Of a DNA stretch of 64,000 bases, positions 17,951-27,135 are shown in pieces (the stretch's first letter is position 1; each line of letters opens with the position of its first letter). Under the pieces are notes generated by a model that did not search any database, was not told the origin of the DNA, and was given only the letters and a program-made list of their open reading frames with translations. The DNA comes from Spirosoma validum. Lineage in GTDB: Bacteria; Bacteroidota; Bacteroidia; Cytophagales; Spirosomataceae. The position numbers were made by a program, and so were the translations under genes. The DNA lies in NCBI RefSeq assembly GCF_014699035.1, contig NZ_JACXAA010000007.1, positions 1 to 64,000 of the forward strand, written 5' to 3'.

Positions 17951-19204
17951 TTACGAATATTCCAGCGCTTGCTCACTGGATACTGACAACTGGGTCACTA
18001 AATCCGTTAGCCGGTTCTGCATCAGATTTTTCAGTGCCTGCCATCCTGTATTCCATCGGCGGATTACATTCACCTTGCGAACTACCTCAGGCTCTTTGGG
18101 CTGGTTAGGTTGTTCGTAGTATTCCGGCATGCGGGCTGTCATTTGATCCACAATCGCGTCAATGGAACCGTAAAGAATCAGATCAGCATCGGCTTTTACC
18201 AGTTGGATCAGTGCCCGACCCATGGAAGCTGTGTAAAATGCGCAGTCGATATCCTGGTGACGAACGGGAACGCCGTCATGAAGACGCTGGAGTTTTACGG
18301 CACCATCTTCCAGCCGGTCCGAAGCAGGCGCATGGCCGTCGGGTTGTGGAAAAGCAACGTCGATCTTATGTTTGAATTTATTCCACCAGGGCGGCTGCTG
18401 ACCTGGTTTCAACGTATCACAGAAAATAATTCGTTGCGGCAAAGCCGGTTGTTGGGGGTCCATGATCAGCAAAGCAGCGCCAAGATGCCGGTCATCGGCG
18501 GCATGGCGTCGTTGAATTACAAAGCAGTGAGGTTGCGTGTTCCCCTGCTCACCCAGTTGTTCCGTAAGGGTTCTTACCCGCTGGAGCGAATCATGCATGT
18601 AGCCTTCAGTGATAACGTGGGTGGGCATTTCAGACGCAGCCATCGCTTCCCAACGCAGTTGATGCGCCAGAATAGCCAACGCCGTTTCATCCGAACGACG
18701 GGTACCAAAATAGACACCAATATCTTCACGGGGTTGCCCGTCTGATGTATCGATCAGTTGAATCGTATCACCATGCGTTCCCTGGCGGCTGGGCGGGCTG
18801 TACCGAAACGGCACTTCCAGGTGTTCGCGCTGGGCGGCAATGTTATAGATACGCTTCTCAAATTTAGCTAATAGCGGCTCATAGGCATCACCCAGGAAAT
18901 AGACCTCATCGATGGGACGTAATAAATGGCTGGCTATGGGCTCGTGTTCGAGCAGGCGCTCAAAGGCATCGTCCCGATATTTAAAAAAACTTCGCAGGGC
19001 ACCGTGTTCAATAAACTCCTCGACATCGTCGGATTCCTCCAGGCTTTTGGTTGAAACGGTCCCTTGCTCGATCCACTCGCGCAGAAACTGTTTAACTGCC
19101 AGATCGAAGGCATCGTTGGCCGCTTCGGCTTGTTCTAGGGTATAATCTGTATGACGAAATTCAAGGGTACTGATGGAGGCAAATGCTCCAGATGCCATAG
19201 TCAT
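17951..19204 (-). CDS. CE-clan (Ulp1/YopJ-like) cysteine peptidase or acyltransferase candidate
   Basis: A 417-residue cytoplasmic-looking protein with no signal or membrane segment. The C-terminal half shows, in order, H240 in DDRHLGAALLIMD, D263 in IIFCDTLKPG, and Q317 and C321 in RHQDIDCAFYTASM. The order (His, Asp/Glu, Gln, Cys), the spacing and the local patterns (hydrophobic strand after H, 'i-x-DsL', 'Q-x-DC-x-ffy') match the CE-clan thiol enzymes: Ulp1/SENP-type proteases and YopJ acetyltransferases. The N-terminal 200 residues are helical and unrecognised. This is an inference from motifs. It sits next to the conflict cluster and is divergent from the CHAT gene. Confidence 0.6.
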   Translation of the reverse strand: MTMASGAFASISTLEFRHTDYTLEQAEAANDAFDLAVKQFLREWIEQGTVSTKSLEESDDVEEFIEHGALRSFFKYRDDAFERLLEHEPIASHLLRPIDEVYFLGDAYEPLLAKFEKRIYNIAAQREHLEVPFRYSPPSRQGTHGDTIQLIDTSDGQPREDIGVYFGTRRSDETALAILAHQLRWEAMAASEMPTHVITEGYMHDSLQRVRTLTEQLGEQGNTQPHCFVIQRRHAADDRHLGAALLIMDPQQPALPQRIIFCDTLKPGQQPPWWNKFKHKIDVAFPQPDGHAPASDRLEDGAVKLQRLHDGVPVRHQDIDCAFYTASMGRALIQLVKADADLILYGSIDAIVDQMTARMPEYYEQPNQPKEPEVVRKVNVIRRWNTGWQALKNLMQNRLTDLVTQLSVSSEQALEYS

Positions 19205-19728
19205 TGAGTAAAATAGGAATAAGAGTAGTTAAATAATAGACGGATTTGGTTAGCCATCAGCTCTTTCTCGAGTTAAGGGCTAAAATAGCGTTTTTTTAGC
19301 GGACCACCAACTGGGGATCTACGAAAATAAACCAAAACTTTTATGGGTATTATCCAAGCGTAATCAACTCCGTATAAATGAACGATCTAGTTTATATATC
19401 GCTCGCTATTAAGTCCTCGACAAGGCATTAAACGCGGTTGATTATCCAAACTATCAATTAACTTTTCTGAGACGGAAACCCATCAGTGAACGGCTTACCT
19501 TTTGTGGGTGCATCAGTTAGTTGTCGTCTACGTATATAACACAAATTCCTACTCTTTTGATCACGTATCGATCAAAAAATAATAGGGTTACTCACCAAGT
19601 CTACCGTTTGCTAAATCCATCACCATCAGCACACCAACGTAGCGTTCCTTTTCCGTACTTACCAGCCATTTGACAGTAGATCTAACCTCTTTATTGTCAG
19701 ATGACTACTCTATTCCTCTACCTTCCTC
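19205..19728. other. 524-base gap between divergent genes
   Basis: A/T-rich intergenic region between the CE-clan gene and the CHAT gene. It contains one candidate promoter reading toward the CE-clan gene (19280-19310) and one copy of ACGTAGC near 19635. No reading frame, repeat or hairpin stands out. A plus-strand promoter for the CHAT gene must lie here but could not be picked out with confidence. Confidence 0.5.
19280..19310 (-). promoter_or_regulatory. candidate promoter for the CE-clan gene
   Basis: TTG (19310-19308), 20 bases and TATTTTAG (19287-19280) on the minus strand match the -33/-7 pattern with one mismatch (A for T in the TTTG). It lies about 75 bases before the start codon. 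Confidence 0.4.
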
Positions 19729-22700
19729 ATGGCAACTATAAAAATTCGTGTTCACGGCGAAAAAAAAGTCACCACGCCCGTCAACGTAGCGGCCGAAGAA
19801 ACCGAAACGCTATCGCTTGACGAGACCTATGTCATTGGCACCACGACCCGTGGTGAAGTCGAGAGCCGCCAAACCATCAAGCTGGATGAAACTAAGGTAG
19901 TTGAGTTTACCTACGACGATAATTCCGTCTGGATCGGCGACCATACCACCATCGATGAGATTTTCCCAGGTACCTCGGCGCAGCTACGTAGCGTCGAAGC
20001 AGGTGAGGACGATGTGATCGACATTCCTACCGAAGTTCAAACGGGTGAACTGGGACGTAGCGGGGGGCTGGCAACGATAGCCTTGAAAGTCGTTAAGATT
20101 TTCTCCAAGAAAACCCTTCTGGCTCCGCTGGTCAGAAAACTGGCGGGCGACCTGGAGGATAAAGTCCTTGGCCCAACCCGAGGATTGGTCTGGCTCAGTG
20201 CGGATTTTAAACTGACCCAAAAACCGGTAGCCGCCGACGGCGAGTACCTGCTGTTTTTGCACGGTACCGGATCATCTACCGAAGGGTCGTTTAGTGAATT
20301 GCAGGGTACAACGGTCTGGTCGTTCATTACACAAACCTATAAAGAGAACGTACTGGCGTTCCAGCACGAAACACTCACGAAAAGTCCGTTAGAGAACGTA
20401 CTGGATCTGGTCAGCCAATTGCCCCAGAAAGCGACCTTAACGCTCGTCAGCCACTCGCGCGGAGGGCTGGTTGGCGATATTTTGAACCGCTTTTGCCTCG
20501 ATGATCCCACTAAACGCGGCTTTTCGGCCAACGAGAAGAATTTCCTCAGTCGCCAGAATCGCACGGCTGACCTTCAGGTAATTGCGGACATTGAAACGGC
20601 AATCCTCGGCAAAAACATCACCATCGACAAATTCATCCGGGTTGCCTGTACGGCCAGCGGTACTACGTTGGCGTCACGTCGACTGGATATCTATTTCAAC
20701 GTTCTCTTTAACGTGATTGGGCTGGCAGCGGCTCAGGCTACCAATCCGCTCTACGTTGCGTTTAAAGATCTGGTGGCGGCCCTGATCGAAAGCAAAGACG
20801 ATGCCTCAGTGCTTCCAGGGCTGGAGATGCAGAATCCGCAGTCGCCGTTTAACCAGATGCTGAACAATGCCAGTCCAGAGGCCATCATCAACACCCCCCT
20901 GATTGTCATTTCGGGCGATGCCAAACTGAGTCGGCAGTGGTCGGCGATTAAAGTTGCGCTGGCGAATCTGTTTTTCTGGAGCGACAATGATTTTGTGGTC
21001 GATACGCGCTCGATGTACAACGGCGCCAAACGGGCCGACGGGAAAGTACAGTACTTTTTTGACGAAGGGGCCGATGTCAGCCATTTCAATTACTTCAAAA
21101 ACGACAAGACCCGAAATGCCCTGTTTCTGGCCCTGAAAAATCCGGGCGATACGCTCATTCCGAGTTTTTCCAAACTGGAAAACCGCGGGTTCACCGAGGA
21201 AGAAATCCGCAACATTGATCCGGCAATTCTGGCGGGAGGCCGGGTATTCCGCAACAGCGTATCGGGCAAGAAGCCAATTGTGGTTCTGTTGCCGGGTATT
21301 ATGGGTAGTACGTTGACGGTTAACGACAAGCTTGTCTGGGTTAACTTTTTCAGTTTCATCGGCGGAGGGCTTACCCGCCTGCTCTACAGCGACGATAACA
21401 ACAAAAACGTTCGTCCAGATTCGCTGGTTGGAAGTTCTTACAAAAAACTAACGGAGTACCTTATACGCGACTACGACGTTGTGACCTTTCCGTTCGACTG
21501 GCGGCTTAGCATGGACATTAATGCCGCAGCCCTGAACCGGAAGCTTACGGAGCTGATGGATTTTCAACAGCCCATCAAACTCATCGGGCACTCGATGGGT
21601 GGTGTACTAATCCGGGATTTCATTATTAATCATTCCGAAACCTGGGGTAAACTGAATGCCAGTAAAGATTTCCGACTGGTGTTTCTGGGATCCCCGTTGG
21701 GTGGCTCGTTCCGGATTCCCTACGTCCTATTTGGGCTCGATTCGCTGATCAGTAAACTGGATCTGATCGACATCAGCAACTCCAGAAAGGACTTACTTAA
21801 AATCTTTTCCCGATTCCCCGGCATCCTCAGTTTGTTACCACTGACTACAGATTCGTCCAATGACTTTGCAGACCCAGGGGTTTGGAAAAACATGCGGGAA
21901 GCCTTCGGTGATATCGACTGGCCTACACCTGCCGACGACGTACTCACACAGTTTAAGGCATACCGCACTAAAGTGTTAAACGCAGGACCGATTGACTATA
22001 AGCAAGCTGTTTATATCGCCGGACAATCGCGCCAGAATCAGCAGACGATCAGCGGGTATCAGATTGGTGAGAAAGAAACCTGTTCGGGCAAAAAGCTGGA
22101 GCTGGAATTCCTGGCGACCAAAGAAGGAGACGAGAGCGTGACCTGGGATAGCGGTATTCCACCGGCTATGCTTGCGCAGAATACAGTTTACTATTCAGAC
22201 GTAGCGCATGGCGAGCTGGCTAACGATCCAAAGTTGTTCGGCGCCATCACGGATATTCTGAACATAGGCTCCACCATCCAGCTAAAGAAAACCCGCCCCG
22301 CCCTGCGCGGTGCCGGTAAACCCTTCAAAGCCAGAGCCGTTTTCGATTTCGACCTCTCGCCCGAAGGCGTCGAGAAAACCCTGATGGGACTCGGTTCCGA
22401 CAATCGTTTCACGGCCAGCGACGTACCGATAACGATTTCAGTGAGCAACGGTGATCTGAAATACGCCATGTATCCATTGCTGGCAGGTCATTTTGAAAAC
22501 GACGGTATCCTCTCGGCCGAAAAGGTCATTGACTGGAACCTGCATGGAGAATTAGGTCGTAGGCATCAGTTAGGTCTGTATCCGGGCGCGTTTGGCACCA
22601 GCGAAGTCGTAGAATCTGGAAAAACGAAAGGGTTTCAGGGATCGATCATCATTGGTTTGGGCCGACAGGGTTTTCTGACGGAAGTCCGGCTTACAAGTGC

Positions 22701-25116
22701 CGTTGAACAGGGTGCCTCCAAGTACTTAGCCATCCTGAACAGCAAATCGGACACATCCTTGAGTAAAGACCTGACGCCCAAGCGTATCGGCCTTTCCGCT
22801 TTATTGATTGGTTCTGGTTACGGCGGGTTGCGGGTCGAAAATTCGATACGGGCAATCATACAGGGCGTGCAAAACGCCAATACTAAAATTCGGCAGATCT
22901 ACGACTCGCCCAGGATCATCGATACAATCGAGTTTGTCGAACTCTACAAAGACAGGGCATTGGCCTGCGTAAAGGCAATTGGTGCCATAGAGAAGGAAGA
23001 AAGTCGGTCGCTAAATATTTTTAGAAGTGGCAACAAGATCAAACAGCTCATCGGATGGCGTGAGCGGCTGCCGGTTGATGATACGACCGAATGGTGGACA
23101 CGTATCAACGTGGGTCGCTATGCAGATGACGAGGACGTAGCGCCTAGTCAACGACACGATCTGCGGTTTACGATTTCTACCGATGCCGCCCGGGTTGAAG
23201 AACGTTCGCTGAAAACGCTCAACGATACGCTCATCAAGATGCTGGAAGGCATATCCCGAAAAGATGACTGGTCACCCGAACTAGCCAAAGCCATCTTTGA
23301 ACTGATGATTCCCAACGATTTCAAGGATCAGGTCAAGCGCCAAAATAACATCAACTGGATCGTAGACAAATACACAGCCGCTTTCCCCTGGGAATTGTTG
23401 CAGGATAACCTGGCCAATGCGCGACCTCTGAGCGTAAACGCCGGTATGATTCGCCAGTTGGCTACTGGTGATTTCCGCATCAACATCAATCCGGTAGCTG
23501 AACGTACCGCCATTGTGATCGGTGATCCTGACCTAAAAAATCCGGCGATTCAACTGCCCGCAGCTCAGGCCGAAGGCGAAAAAGTAGCTGATCTGTTTGG
23601 TACACAGGGTTTCGACGTAACAAGGCTACTGAGAGGATCGGCTGAACAAATTCTGCTGAATCTGTTCAGCAAGAATTATAAAATTGTCCATCTGGCTGGC
23701 CATGGCGTTTTCAACAGTGACCCCAATCAACCCACGGGTATGCTAATTGGTCCGCATGCGTTACTCACCCCTTCTCACATCGACCAGATGAGCAACGTAC
23801 CTGATCTGGTCTTTGTCAATTGCTGCTATCTGGGTCAGGCTGACGGCACGGCCGAGAAATTTAGCCAAAGCCGGTTTCGATTGGCCGCCAATATTGGTAC
23901 ACAGCTAATTCAGATCGGTGTCAAGGCGGTGGTCGTGGCCGGGTGGGCGGTCAACGACAGTGCAGCGCTCGAATTTGCCGAACGGTTCTATCAATACATG
24001 TTTGAGCGATATACTTTCGGTGAAGCCATCAAAAAGGCGCGCAAAACCATATTCGAAAAATACGGGTCCCGGAACAATACCTGGGGAGCGTATCAGTGTT
24101 ATGGCGATCCGTTTTATAAACTTTCGAACGACGCCCGAAAAACAACGGAAGCTTACAGCTTTATTATTCCCGAGGAAGCCGAAATCGAATTGAGTAACCT
24201 GCTTCACAAAGTTGAAAGTGGCGGCTACGACCCTGAAACCATCGGACAGACCATGGACGCGATCGAAAAAGCGCTCATACAGGCTGGCATCCAGAGCGGA
24301 AGGATCACTGAACTTCAGGCACTTTTATACAGCGCCCTGAACAAATATGAGCTGGCTATTAAAAAATTCGATGCGCTCTGGAAAGAAGAGAAATCCACTT
24401 TTTCGTTCTCGGCTACCGAAAAATATTGTAATACAAAAGTTAAGCTGTATGCCCAACAAGTAAAGAAAGAAGGGCAAAGCAATACCCAAGTAAAGCAGGA
24501 GGCAATTGTAGGGTTGAAAGAAGTCATCAAAGATTTAGAAAACCTGAACCGGTTTGGCGCGACGGTTGAGCGGACAAATATCCTGGCCAGTGCGTACAAA
24601 CGGCTGGCGATGATCAGCGACACCAAAACGGATAAACAGGAAGCCTATTCCTGCTCAGCTTCCTACTACCGAAAAGCGTACGATTCGGTTAATAACAAGG
24701 CGAAATATTATCCGTTGGTCAACTGGTTATCCATCGAAAATGCGCTTGTGCTGGCAGATGGTCACGAGTGGGGAAAAAACAACCTACCTAAAAAGGGCGA
24801 AGTTAAGAAAGCCGTTGATGATGAGTTGGAGAACATTCGCAGGAAAGATCAGGACGAGAAAGAATATTGGGATTGGCTTGCTGAGGCTACGCTTCTCTTA
24901 GGTAAACGACTCCTCGGCGACACAAAGGTTACCGAGGATAGTATTCTAAGTGAATACAAAAATGCCTGGGACATGATTGGTACCCAGGGTCAGCGTCAGG
25001 CTGAAATCGAAAACCTGGAATTTCTGGAAGATGCATTAGAGATGGGAGAAGACAAGTCGAAAGAAATCATAGAAGTGATACGGAGGATAAAGCAATCGTT
25101 GGAAGAAATGTTGTAA
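19729..25116 (+). CDS. double alpha/beta hydrolase-CHAT protease fusion
   Basis: A 1795-residue soluble protein. An N-terminal beta-rich module (1 to about 90) precedes a first alpha/beta hydrolase (about 165-490) with oxyanion loop LHGTGSS at about 176-182 and nucleophile S243 in SHSRGG. A second, LCAT/lipase-like hydrolase (about 510-700) has PGIMGST and nucleophile S622 in GHSMGG. A beta-rich stretch follows, then a CHAT (caspase-like) protease domain (about 1210-1460) with H1325 in HLAGHG and C1365/C1366 in FVNCCYLG. The C-terminal 300 residues are helical, probably TPR-like. The order lipase-lipase-protease suggests a suicide or effector device. A TIR-like gene follows after 43 bases, probably in one unit. 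The first hydrolase plus CHAT pattern resembles described CHAT conflict proteins; the substrate and trigger are unknown. Confidence 0.85.
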   Translation: MATIKIRVHGEKKVTTPVNVAAEETETLSLDETYVIGTTTRGEVESRQTIKLDETKVVEFTYDDNSVWIGDHTTIDEIFPGTSAQLRSVEAGEDDVIDIPTEVQTGELGRSGGLATIALKVVKIFSKKTLLAPLVRKLAGDLEDKVLGPTRGLVWLSADFKLTQKPVAADGEYLLFLHGTGSSTEGSFSELQGTTVWSFITQTYKENVLAFQHETLTKSPLENVLDLVSQLPQKATLTLVSHSRGGLVGDILNRFCLDDPTKRGFSANEKNFLSRQNRTADLQVIADIETAILGKNITIDKFIRVACTASGTTLASRRLDIYFNVLFNVIGLAAAQATNPLYVAFKDLVAALIESKDDASVLPGLEMQNPQSPFNQMLNNASPEAIINTPLIVISGDAKLSRQWSAIKVALANLFFWSDNDFVVDTRSMYNGAKRADGKVQYFFDEGADVSHFNYFKNDKTRNALFLALKNPGDTLIPSFSKLENRGFTEEEIRNIDPAILAGGRVFRNSVSGKKPIVVLLPGIMGSTLTVNDKLVWVNFFSFIGGGLTRLLYSDDNNKNVRPDSLVGSSYKKLTEYLIRDYDVVTFPFDWRLSMDINAAALNRKLTELMDFQQPIKLIGHSMGGVLIRDFIINHSETWGKLNASKDFRLVFLGSPLGGSFRIPYVLFGLDSLISKLDLIDISNSRKDLLKIFSRFPGILSLLPLTTDSSNDFADPGVWKNMREAFGDIDWPTPADDVLTQFKAYRTKVLNAGPIDYKQAVYIAGQSRQNQQTISGYQIGEKETCSGKKLELEFLATKEGDESVTWDSGIPPAMLAQNTVYYSDVAHGELANDPKLFGAITDILNIGSTIQLKKTRPALRGAGKPFKARAVFDFDLSPEGVEKTLMGLGSDNRFTASDVPITISVSNGDLKYAMYPLLAGHFENDGILSAEKVIDWNLHGELGRRHQLGLYPGAFGTSEVVESGKTKGFQGSIIIGLGRQGFLTEVRLTSAVEQGASKYLAILNSKSDTSLSKDLTPKRIGLSALLIGSGYGGLRVENSIRAIIQGVQNANTKIRQIYDSPRIIDTIEFVELYKDRALACVKAIGAIEKEESRSLNIFRSGNKIKQLIGWRERLPVDDTTEWWTRINVGRYADDEDVAPSQRHDLRFTISTDAARVEERSLKTLNDTLIKMLEGISRKDDWSPELAKAIFELMIPNDFKDQVKRQNNINWIVDKYTAAFPWELLQDNLANARPLSVNAGMIRQLATGDFRININPVAERTAIVIGDPDLKNPAIQLPAAQAEGEKVADLFGTQGFDVTRLLRGSAEQILLNLFSKNYKIVHLAGHGVFNSDPNQPTGMLIGPHALLTPSHIDQMSNVPDLVFVNCCYLGQADGTAEKFSQSRFRLAANIGTQLIQIGVKAVVVAGWAVNDSAALEFAERFYQYMFERYTFGEAIKKARKTIFEKYGSRNNTWGAYQCYGDPFYKLSNDARKTTEAYSFIIPEEAEIELSNLLHKVESGGYDPETIGQTMDAIEKALIQAGIQSGRITELQALLYSALNKYELAIKKFDALWKEEKSTFSFSATEKYCNTKVKLYAQQVKKEGQSNTQVKQEAIVGLKEVIKDLENLNRFGATVERTNILASAYKRLAMISDTKTDKQEAYSCSASYYRKAYDSVNNKAKYYPLVNWLSIENALVLADGHEWGKNNLPKKGEVKKAVDDELENIRRKDQDEKEYWDWLAEATLLLGKRLLGDTKVTEDSILSEYKNAWDMIGTQGQRQAEIENLEFLEDALEMGEDKSKEIIEVIRRIKQSLEEML

Positions 25117-25159
25117 GCAGTTGATTTTCTTATGGTGTTCTGCTGTTCAATAAAGGTTT

Positions 25160-25723
25160 ATGGCCAGCTATAATTTTTATGACAACGAGGACCGTCCCCT
25201 GTGGAATCGCTTCGCATCGATCGTAGAATCAACGGAGGAAGATGAGACCTTCTTCCGTTCGCTTTCTCTCTGGCAAGAAACATTCAGCCCTGATCGGCCG
25301 GTTCCGTCCGAATTTGCCATGGCCGATCTGCTGAATAATCTAAAAACGCTACCATCTATGTCGCCCAGGCGGAGTTGTCCTGTACATCGGCTGTTCGTTT
25401 CTCACCGTCGAGTCGATAAAAACTACGCGCTACGTATCGCCAACATGGCCTATAGCAACGGTTTTGACTTTTGGCTCGATGTACTGAATCCTCCGTTGAC
25501 CAGAGTAACTGCTTCGACTCGGCTTTCTCCAGTGCAAAAGGTACTATTGACCGCTTTCATTATCGAGATGGGACTTGTCAACAGTACACACGTATTGGCC
25601 GTGATGACGCAGAATACCAAAGGCGGGGAATGGGTTCCTTACGAATATGGGCGTGTCCGCCAGATTGGCAATACGGCTTGCTGGCAGCATCCAGGCCATT
25701 CCCTGGCTAAATGCATACCCTAA
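25160..25723 (+). CDS. TIR-like domain protein, apparently 3' truncated
   Basis: A 187-residue protein. The C-terminal half has TIR-like features: strand LFVSHRRVDKNYALRIA at about residues 78-94, FDFWLDVLNPP, the THVLAVMT strand at 143-150 and a glutamate E162 in WVPYEYGR, in the place of the catalytic glutamate of TIR NADases. The N-terminal 70 residues are unrecognised. The end (ACWQHPGHSLAKCIP) is ragged: reading one frame over would continue with IPWLNAYPN before a stop near 25744. A repeat begins about 30 bases after the stop. I think the gene lost its 3' end, though an intact short protein is possible. It follows the CHAT gene at 43 bases. Confidence 0.6.
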   Translation: MASYNFYDNEDRPLWNRFASIVESTEEDETFFRSLSLWQETFSPDRPVPSEFAMADLLNNLKTLPSMSPRRSCPVHRLFVSHRRVDKNYALRIANMAYSNGFDFWLDVLNPPLTRVTASTRLSPVQKVLLTAFIIEMGLVNSTHVLAVMTQNTKGGEWVPYEYGRVRQIGNTACWQHPGHSLAKCIP

Positions 25724-25754
25724 CCATTCGACCAGTAGTTTACCGTAAGAGTTG

Positions 25755-25866
25755 TGGGGACGGGTTCTTAAACCCGCCCAGTGAGGTTTCTCAAAACCTC
25801 GTGAACAGGAACAAAGGATTGATTGACAAACCCCACTAAGCAGATTTAAGAATCTACCTCCACTGA
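25755..25866. repeat. REP-like palindromic repeat, copy 1
   Basis: Two short palindromes, GGGTTCTTAAACCC and GAGGTTTCTCAAAACCTC (25755-25802), are followed by a degenerate inverted copy near 25833-25866 (GATTTAAGAATC). The same consensus recurs at 51141-51268. It lies in the 243-base gap between the TIR-like gene and the duplicated lipoprotein gene. Confidence 0.7.
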
Positions 25867-25966
25867 AATGGGCAAAACTGGAGAGTGTAACCAGCCTTTA
25901 CACATGCGGTATAACTTTAACAGGGTCATGCAAAACTATTGTCAGTTTGATGCCATGCGCCATTAC

Positions 25967-27031
25967 TTACAATTTCTTCAATAACTCTCCTGCTGCAGCT
26001 TTCACCTGTACCCAGTCTTTATCAATATCGGCTTCGGACAGAAAATAGAAGGGCGTGAACGTAGCGCGGGTAATGCGGTCAAGGCCTCGGAACGGTTGTC
26101 CGGCTTTCCAGCCAGCGTTGGCAAAACGACACAGCAATTCTCGGTCCTGTTTACTGATCGTATCGGCGACGATTGCCTTCAAAATGGTGGACGGACGTTT
26201 TTGCTGGGTGGTCACCAGGTAACTAAGGCCACCTTCCAACTCATAAAAACCCGCTACGTTCGTGGCGATTTTTTGCTCCTTCACGGACTTCTTCACTGTA
26301 GCATTCTCCTCTTCGGGGGTAAGAAACGGCGGGGCAGGTTTATGCTGGGCTGTATAACAAGTAGAATCCTGATAGGCTGCGATGGTTGCGGCAAACTGCT
26401 TATCCTGCAATAGACTCCGCAGCTTCCTCATCTGTTCGTCTGCGGAACTCTCCCGAACGGGCTGCATGGCCGCCAACAGTTTTATTGCCGCTGCCTGGAT
26501 CTGATCATAATCTTTTTTGACTTCATCTTCCGGCAACAGACTGGCTATTTTAAAAATTGGGCGTTTGATCCGTTCCAGCCCCCGGAAGGGTTGCCCAGCT
26601 TTCCACGTAGTGTTGGCAAACCGATTTAATAACAGGACCGTAGCAGAGTCGGCTTTATTGTCGACAATCATTTGCAGAAAATCCGTTGGCTTCTGATTTG
26701 TTTTCGCGCATACCGCCCCAAGTCCACACTCCAGGGCGTAAAAACCCGCTACGTTCGTCGCAATTTTTTCGTCCCGCTTCCGGATAGTTACGCTGGCGGT
26801 ATCATCTCCAAGCACCAATAAAGGTTTAGGTGTTTCGCCCACTCCAACGTAGTACGCCCTATTCTGAGCTTCGGCTATCTCCACCGCGAACGATTCACTA
26901 CGTAGCAGCGAGTCGATGGTGGCGAGTTCTTTCTCAATCTGCTGATTTGGGCTATCCTCTTTCCGTTGCTTCATACAGGACAAAGCTACGATTGGAAGCA
27001 ATAAGTACACATACGAGTGGACTGATTTCAT
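25967..27031 (-). CDS. lipoprotein with a tandemly duplicated module of unknown function
   Basis: A 354-residue lipoprotein; the lipobox cysteine is in LLPIVALSC. The start is ATG 27031; a longer version adds an unrelated A/T-rich tail. After a short linker the protein holds two copies of a roughly 95-residue module. Both begin with KIATNVAGFYxLExGL and both contain the block RFANxxWKAGQPFRGLxRI, and each ends in a conserved helix before LL. I do not recognise the module. The gene diverges from the TIR-TPR gene with a 104-base gap, which may place it under shared control with that gene. Confidence 0.75.
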   Translation of the reverse strand: MKSVHSYVYLLLPIVALSCMKQRKEDSPNQQIEKELATIDSLLRSESFAVEIAEAQNRAYYVGVGETPKPLLVLGDDTASVTIRKRDEKIATNVAGFYALECGLGAVCAKTNQKPTDFLQMIVDNKADSATVLLLNRFANTTWKAGQPFRGLERIKRPIFKIASLLPEDEVKKDYDQIQAAAIKLLAAMQPVRESSADEQMRKLRSLLQDKQFAATIAAYQDSTCYTAQHKPAPPFLTPEEENATVKKSVKEQKIATNVAGFYELEGGLSYLVTTQQKRPSTILKAIVADTISKQDRELLCRFANAGWKAGQPFRGLDRITRATFTPFYFLSEADIDKDWVQVKAAAGELLKKL

Positions 27032-27135
27032 ACTTGCTACGTATTGGGAGGTGGAAGAATTAGAAAAGTGGAATAAGCTCGTTTTATACAGTAATAGAAA
27101 ATTGCTAATTTGTGTTTTATTCATGCCAGGCTGTC

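Noticed and set aside
25471..25710. 79-codon plus-strand frame inside the TIR-like gene
   Set aside because: It is a shadow frame of the TIR-like gene with no domain of its own.
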